Assembly (NCBI GenBank): GCA_014523665.1
Contig: JAATVR010000551.1
Coordinates: 1-9,827, forward strand
DNA from: Nitrososphaerales archaeon TH526
GTDB lineage: Archaea > Thermoproteota > Nitrososphaeria > Nitrososphaerales > Nitrososphaeraceae
Reading direction: 5' to 3'
DNA length: 9,827 bases
Position numbers and translations under genes: made by a program. A model generated the notes under the pieces. That model did no database searches, was not told where the DNA came from, and saw only the letters and a program-made list of their open reading frames with translations. Every line of letters starts with the position of its first letter. Within the stretch, counting starts at the first letter, position 1. Shown piece after piece: positions 6,076 through 9,827 of the stretch.

Positions 6076-7505
6076 CAGCCACAGAATCAGCTGGCAATTT
6101 CAGTCTCTTACTTCGACGGATCTTGCATACCAAGGCCGCCTTAGTGGGCTTCTCCATTATTGGAATCTTGGCTGCGATGACAATCTATGCATTGGTCGCT
6201 GTGCCATTAGAATCCTTTAGTCAGTGGAATGATCCCGGGTTTTGGATAGATTACCCGAAATCTGCTGCACCCTCTTGGATAAACTTGATGCTGCCGGAGG
6301 GAAATTTGCCGAATCATATGATTCTTGGACCCTCCGATGCAAAGACACAGAACAGTTCATTGGGTGGAATTCCAACCAATTCGTTCTTGTATGATATCGA
6401 CTTCCGGTACAATTCTTATCCGACAGATTTTATCATTGACTATTGTTTAAAGTATGGAGAGATCCCTCCAGTAATTCAGGTTGATGTCACAAGACCTGAT
6501 GGTGAGAGCTTTATGATTTACAACTCTCCTCTTCCATCAAGTACTCTATCAGACAACTTATCCAATTTGACCGAATACTGCTCGAGGATATTCTCTACTG
6601 ATGAATCAATAAGAGACAATCTACAAGCATACACTGGGCTTTTCGATTACAGTCCTGATTTATCTTCGCCTCAAAAAATGATATTTTCTCAATTAGACAA
6701 GGACGCTGTATTGAGGGGTAAATATCTATTTAATGTCACATACTACCTTTTTGATCCCGAGGACAAAGTAGAGAATACAAAAGTAATCCTTGGGGGCAGG
6801 GTCTACGGATTAATGGGGACAGATGATTTACGAAGGGATTTGAGCATAGGCATTTTCTGGGGTGCGCCTGTAGCATTATTTGTAGGTTTAACAGCAGCTA
6901 TCTCTTCAGTCACTATTGGCATGTTATACGGGCTCCTTGCCGGCTATAAAGGAGGAAGATATGACGAAGCCTTAATGAGAATCAACGACCTTGTAATTTC
7001 ACTACCAACATTTGTTTTCTTGGTTATACTCTCTATTACCATTGGCAGCAGTATTTTTCTCATCACTCTTTTCCTCGTCATCTTTGGATGGAGTGGGATT
7101 GCGAGGGTCGCAAGGAGCCTTGCGTTACAGATAAAAAACCTTCAATACGTCGAAGCCTCGAAGCTCATGGGCGAAACGGATATCAAAATCATACTTCGGC
7201 ACATCTTACCGCAGCTCTTACCACTAACATTCGCAAGTATCGCTTTAGCCGTACCTGCAGCGATATTGGCTGAAGCAACTTTAAGTTTTATCGGGTTAGG
7301 GGATCCTTCGATCCCGACTTGGGGTAGCATCCTTCATGATGCGAACACTGCTTCTGCTGCCGCAAGAGGGCTCTGGTGGTGGATTCTGCCTCCCGGCATC
7401 ATGATAGCTGCTGCAGGTATTTCATTTGCGTTGATTGGGAGTGCTATTGAGTCGGTAACCAATCCTAGAGGATCGGCCAACCAATCAAAGGTGAGATTTA
7501 CCTAG
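6072..7505 (+). CDS. dppC: Peptide-type ABC transporter permease, DppC/OppC family, with large external insertion
   Basis: This is the partner permease of DppB. At 477 residues it is much longer than the usual ~300. The first membrane helix (about 22-45) is followed by about 200 residues outside the membrane (46-245) with several N-x-S/T sites and two cysteines (C125, C170) that could pair. The core then begins with GTDDLRRD (249-256), a variant of the family GTDxLGRD. Helices lie near 258-292, 306-340, 382-402 and 433-460. The EAA-type loop is at about 358-386 (YVEASKLMGETDIKIILRHI), followed by LSFIGLG...WGSIL (404-421). The start is GTG, overlapping the dppB stop by 4 nt (GTGA), with GGTG 5 nt upstream. 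No ATPase gene follows; the next gene is on the other strand. Confidence 0.92.
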   Translation: MTATESAGNFSLLLRRILHTKAALVGFSIIGILAAMTIYALVAVPLESFSQWNDPGFWIDYPKSAAPSWINLMLPEGNLPNHMILGPSDAKTQNSSLGGIPTNSFLYDIDFRYNSYPTDFIIDYCLKYGEIPPVIQVDVTRPDGESFMIYNSPLPSSTLSDNLSNLTEYCSRIFSTDESIRDNLQAYTGLFDYSPDLSSPQKMIFSQLDKDAVLRGKYLFNVTYYLFDPEDKVENTKVILGGRVYGLMGTDDLRRDLSIGIFWGAPVALFVGLTAAISSVTIGMLYGLLAGYKGGRYDEALMRINDLVISLPTFVFLVILSITIGSSIFLITLFLVIFGWSGIARVARSLALQIKNLQYVEASKLMGETDIKIILRHILPQLLPLTFASIALAVPAAILAEATLSFIGLGDPSIPTWGSILHDANTASAAARGLWWWILPPGIMIAAAGISFALIGSAIESVTNPRGSANQSKVRFT

Positions 7506-7507
7506 GG

Positions 7508-7530
7508 TGTTAAAAATAGCGCAAAAGAGT
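7508..7530 (-). terminator. Possible T-rich terminator of the JAMM gene
   Basis: On the minus strand this segment reads CTCTTTTGCGCTATTTTTAA, with runs of four and five T about 100 nt beyond the JAMM stop codon. It lies in the 122-bp gap between convergent dppC and the JAMM gene. Composition is the only evidence. Confidence 0.3.
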
Positions 7531-7627
7531 GAAAGGTACAATACGACCTGTCAATGGATGAATCACGACAATGAATATCTTAGGTCAGTGCAAGAGGCAG
7601 GGTAGCAGGCAGCAGAACCCAAGTATG

Positions 7628-8098
7628 TTAAGTTATAGTTATCGAAAGCGATTTTCCATTTCGGTCGAACGCCCCGATGCAGTTCTCTTCATAAGGAAAG
7701 CTAATGATGATGGAGACTAAACCAAAGAAATTATTCAAGTCCTGCAATGATGGGCGATTTGTTCCGCCAGGATGTGAGTGCGCCGTTCCAACATAAGAAA
7801 GATCAAACGGTAAGTCGTAACTGGGAAAACCAGAGTAGTATGGCCCGTGGGAAGCAAAAGGAGGTACGACCAACCCATCAATGTGGACCAGGCCCTTTTT
7901 ATGCTTATTTTCTCCTCTAAGTATCAATATTCCTTCATTGGGATGCCAGCTCTTTGCAAATGTAATAATACCATCTGCCGCTTCCCGAGTCAGAACTATC
8001 GTACGATTAACCTTTAATGGCTTTTTTCCCTCATTTGTGGGAGCCTGGTGATGGTTTTTGCGATCGTTCTGATTCAATAATCTCTTAAAAAATGACAA
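7628..8098 (-). CDS. JAMM/MPN-domain metalloprotease-like protein
   Basis: The 156-residue protein carries a complete JAMM zinc motif, HSHPGGTNRPSLQD at 107-120 (H107, H109, S117, D120 in HxH-x7-S-xx-D), with the upstream catalytic Glu likely E55 in NEGILILRG. JAMM proteins cleave isopeptide or linear bonds next to ubiquitin-like modifiers, or act on other small-protein conjugates; the substrate here is unknown. The first 30 residues are basic and probably disordered. There is no signal peptide, so it should be cytoplasmic. Translation appears to start at TTG (8098-8096): the codon just before is TAG, no ATG is available nearby, and no Shine-Dalgarno is seen. A TTG eight codons inside is an alternative. 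The gene is divergent from the PqqD-like gene and convergent with dppC. Confidence 0.85.
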   Translation of the reverse strand: MSFFKRLLNQNDRKNHHQAPTNEGKKPLKVNRTIVLTREAADGIITFAKSWHPNEGILILRGENKHKKGLVHIDGLVVPPFASHGPYYSGFPSYDLPFDLSYVGTAHSHPGGTNRPSLQDLNNFFGLVSIIISFPYEENCIGAFDRNGKSLSITIT

Positions 8099-8133
8099 CT
8101 AGTTCTACTACTATTAACGATCCCTCAAACCAG

Positions 8134-8139
8134 ATTTAA
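8134..8139 (-). promoter_or_regulatory. Possible TATA box of the JAMM gene
   Basis: TTAAAT on the minus strand (within GCTTAAATC) predicts a start near 8110, giving a leader of about 12 nt before the TTG. The short leader fits the lack of a Shine-Dalgarno. Weak evidence. Confidence 0.3.
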
Positions 8140-8330
8140 GCATTATCGGGATCGCTTCCCTGTTAGATATTCAATATTGCGGCAAAGTGAAGTAACAAGT
8201 TTCTGCCCAAGCGGTTGTGCAGAGGGAAATCGAAAGTGCGAAGGAGCTCGTAGGTGTGGGAATGATGGTGATGGTGAATCGGTTCAACCTTATTCGAGCA
8301 ATTGGTTAAAGGTCATTGATCTACAAATGA

Positions 8331-8337
8331 TTAAATA
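8331..8337 (+). promoter_or_regulatory. Possible TATA box of the PqqD-like gene
   Basis: TTAAATA is centred about 36 nt before the ATG at 8370. It would start transcription near 8360 and give a leader of about 10 nt. Confidence 0.35.
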
Positions 8338-8369
8338 ACTTTCTAATCAAGAATAGATGCCGGTCCTAT

Positions 8370-8678
8370 ATGTTGAGGTTAAGGGATAGAAAAATTGGTT
8401 CAAATTCTATCATATTACGGAGGGGTTTTGTGAGTAACGATCTGGATGGAACACCTCTCTTGATAAACTTCAAAGGTGAAGGATTTCGGGTTAGTGACAC
8501 AGCAGTCTCACTTTGGAACATGTGCAACGGGATATCATTTCAGGATTTGGTTTATGAAGTGCTCTTGATCTCCAGCGACAAGGAATCCATGGTCAGGGAA
8601 TCTCTAAGAACAATGCTAACTCAAATGAACAAGGCCTCAATAATCAAGATCAAGAATGAATCACTACTTGGCGTATGA
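8370..8678 (+). CDS. Stand-alone PqqD-like protein (RiPP-recognition fold)
   Basis: This 102-residue protein resembles the PqqD family, small winged-helix proteins that hold a precursor peptide for modifying enzymes. The match is by pattern. A beta region at about 15-40 (FVSNDLDGTPLLINFKGEGF) is followed by VSDTAVSLWNMCNG (41-54), which parallels the family LNxTAxxIWxLLDG. Then comes a helix-turn-helix-like stretch (ISFQDLVYEVL, ESLRTMLTQMNKASII). No radical-SAM enzyme or precursor peptide is visible nearby. The divergent neighbour is the JAMM protein; nop5 follows on the same strand after 319 bp. The start is uncertain: ATG 8370 has no Shine-Dalgarno, whereas an in-frame GTG at 8430 (codon 21) has GGAGG 6 nt upstream. 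The longer form keeps the first beta strand and is preferred. Confidence 0.68.
   Translation: MLRLRDRKIGSNSIILRRGFVSNDLDGTPLLINFKGEGFRVSDTAVSLWNMCNGISFQDLVYEVLLISSDKESMVRESLRTMLTQMNKASIIKIKNESLLGV
8419..8423 (+). promoter_or_regulatory. Strong Shine-Dalgarno before an alternative start of the PqqD-like gene
   Basis: GGAGG lies 6 nt before GTG at 8430-8432, in frame with the ATG at 8370. It would give an 82-residue product. The same bases encode Arg-Arg-Gly in the longer form, so the match may be accidental. Confidence 0.35.
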
Positions 8679-8936
8679 GACGACAGTGAAATGTACTGAG
8701 CAGATTATGGCCACACGGTGTCAAGCGGAAAAGTAGATAGAAAATGTAAACATAACTGAATAGCAATAAAAGAGGCAGGAGGCAAAAACAGATAGTCTAC
8801 ACAGATGTCTTTTTCCGCGGCGATGCGTTTGTTGTTCCTTACTTGCTTCAATAATCCGTTATCGAGCATGAAATAGTCCTAAATATCAAACAGGGAGATA
8901 CATTCTAGTCGAGCATTAAGAAAAGAATCTCATATG

Positions 8937-8951
8937 TATCATTCTATGATA
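8937..8951. repeat. Inverted repeat next to the nop5 TATA box
   Basis: TATCAT (8937-8942) and ATGATA (8946-8951) are perfect 6-bp arms around TCT. They end 3 bp before the T-run of the nop5 TATA box and overlap the place where the BRE would lie. A bound protein there would interfere with TFB. Confidence 0.35.
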
Positions 8952-8954
8952 TGT

Positions 8955-8962
8955 TTTTAATA
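8955..8962 (+). promoter_or_regulatory. TATA box of nop5
   Basis: TTTTAATA is centred about 39 nt before the ATG at 8998. The predicted start is near 8985, with a leader of about 12 nt. Confidence 0.5.
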
Positions 8963-8997
8963 TCCTCATGTACCTCACAAACATTGTGGATAGATAA

Positions 8998-9827
8998 ATG
9001 TCGGATGGTAAATGTTCGGTTATATTATGCGAACTTGGAATCATCCTGTTAGATGAAAATGAGAACGTATCAGGTTCAACTAAATTTGCAAATCCAGTCG
9101 AGTCTTATCGATTAATCAAGAATGGAGGAAGGCTTGCCGGAATCGGACAGATTATTGGCATGATTGGAAATTACTCAGACGTAAGGTCTAATGACCAGAG
9201 CCTGAATTTCTTTCTTCAGCAGAATGGAATTAGTAGCACATTGATGAGCGATGATGAACTCAGAATGCTGCTTCTGCAAAAGGATTCTATATTAGAAAAG
9301 GCGAAATTTGTTTCAAACAAGGCACAGGCGCAGCGAGAGCTCCGCAAGTTCGCGATCGATTTATCATCATCCAAGATCAAAGAAACATCAGAGCAGCTTG
9401 ACTTGCACGTCATCCAAGCAGTCAGCGCTCTTGATGAACTGGACAAGATCATAAACACAGTGGGAACTAGAATGCGGGAATGGTACGGTCTACATTTTCC
9501 TGAGCTTGATAATTTGATCCAGAGTCTGTCTCTATACGCAAATATAGTAAGAGAAGCAGGGTTCAGGACTAGCATAACCAGTGAATTGCTTCAAAGACTA
9601 GGATTAGACGAAAAACGGACACAGATTATGATTCAAGCAGCTGGTAGAAGCAGAGGAGGGGATATTACCACAGAAAACTTGGCAATTATAAAACAGCTTG
9701 CCTATCAGGTGATACTCCAGACGGAGCTTAGAAGAATCATCGCTGATCACATCGAGGCTACGATGGAGCTAATTGCACCCAATACAAAGGAACTTCTAAG
9801 CCCCCTGGTTGGCGCGAGAATGATTGC
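8998..9827 (+). CDS. nop5: C/D-box sRNP core protein Nop5 (partial, C-terminus outside window)
   Basis: Nop5 (Nop56/58 family) bridges fibrillarin and L7Ae on box C/D guide RNAs that direct ribose 2'-O-methylation of rRNA. The frame is open from ATG 8998 to the window end: 276 codons of an expected ~380-420. Residues 1 to about 115 match the fibrillarin-binding N-terminal domain. About 120-230 form the long coiled-coil/NOSIC region with the family hallmark REWYGLHFPEL (160-170). The C-terminal Nop domain has begun, ending at LSPLVGARMI, which in homologues continues toward the RNA- and L7Ae-binding surface. The start follows a TATA box with a short leader. In many archaea the fibrillarin gene comes next, which would lie just beyond the window. 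Assignment is firm. Confidence 0.94.
   Translation, partial: MSDGKCSVILCELGIILLDENENVSGSTKFANPVESYRLIKNGGRLAGIGQIIGMIGNYSDVRSNDQSLNFFLQQNGISSTLMSDDELRMLLLQKDSILEKAKFVSNKAQAQRELRKFAIDLSSSKIKETSEQLDLHVIQAVSALDELDKIINTVGTRMREWYGLHFPELDNLIQSLSLYANIVREAGFRTSITSELLQRLGLDEKRTQIMIQAAGRSRGGDITTENLAIIKQLAYQVILQTELRRIIADHIEATMELIAPNTKELLSPLVGARMI

Larger units (their letters stand above)
8679..8997 (+). other. Intergenic region upstream of nop5
   Basis: No convincing ORF or tRNA is visible in these 319 bases. The region contains a two-part complementary structure at 8725-8818 ending near a T-run (8810-8814), a 6-bp inverted repeat at 8937-8951, and the nop5 TATA box. The T-run may end the PqqD-like transcript. 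Confidence 0.5.

Noticed and set aside
8275..8300. GGTTCAACC, resembling a tRNA T-loop
   Set aside because: The flanks do not form a T-stem, and no acceptor, D or anticodon arm can be built around it.
8357..8389. Ten-codon frame (MPVLYVEVKG) overlapping the PqqD-like start, considered as a leader peptide or precursor
   Set aside because: Too short, no ribosome site, out of frame with the gene and lacking any precursor-like core. A frame of this size is expected by chance.
9216..9575. 119-codon minus-strand frame
   Set aside because: It lies wholly opposite the nop5 coding sequence, which is unmistakable. It is a shadow frame.

Overview
This window looks like a chromosomal segment of an ammonia-oxidising-type thaumarchaeon (Nitrososphaerota), probably from a soil lineage. 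The domain is clear from the genes: an archaeal/eukaryal initiation factor aIF1 (SUI1), a TFIIB-like transcription factor B, and the start of the C/D-box sRNP core protein Nop5. TATA boxes lie about 26-28 nt before several start codons, which fits archaeal promoters and leaderless mRNAs. The lineage within the Thaumarchaeota is inference. I see no rRNA, tRNA, CRISPR array or insertion sequence.

Layout. (1) 9-317 (+) is aIF1 with an N-terminal cysteine cluster. It is convergent with tfb at 616-1530 (-), which starts at TTG behind a good GGTGA Shine-Dalgarno. (2) 1531-1849 is an AT-rich divergent regulatory region with tandem TATA boxes for tfb and a strong operator-like inverted repeat. (3) 1850-2254 (+) is an unrecognised 134-residue ORF with a plausible leaderless promoter. 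(4) 2307-7505 (+) is a peptide-type ABC uptake locus: a large secreted family-5 substrate-binding protein, a DppB-like permease and a DppC-like permease. The permeases overlap by GTGA. No ATPase gene is present. (5) 7628-8098 (-) is a JAMM/MPN metalloprotease-like protein with an intact zinc motif. It is divergent from 8370-8678 (+), a stand-alone PqqD-like protein with the RiPP-recognition fold. (6) 8998-9827 (+) is Nop5, cut by the window end and lacking a stop codon in the window.

The most unusual points are in the transporter. The binding protein carries recognisable family-5 motifs in swapped order, as in a circular permutation: the segment that is normally second comes first, and the normally N-terminal HxGxPxTxxD and GxGPYxL segments come near the C-terminus, followed by an Ig-like domain. 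DppC has about 200 extra extracytoplasmic residues between its first membrane helix and its core. The dppB ribosome-binding/start region is perfectly complementary over 11 nt to a site about 80 nt upstream, so its start codon could be masked in read-through mRNA but not in a transcript from an internal promoter. Together these suggest a lineage-specific peptide/oligomer importer energised by an ATPase encoded elsewhere; the substrate is unknown.
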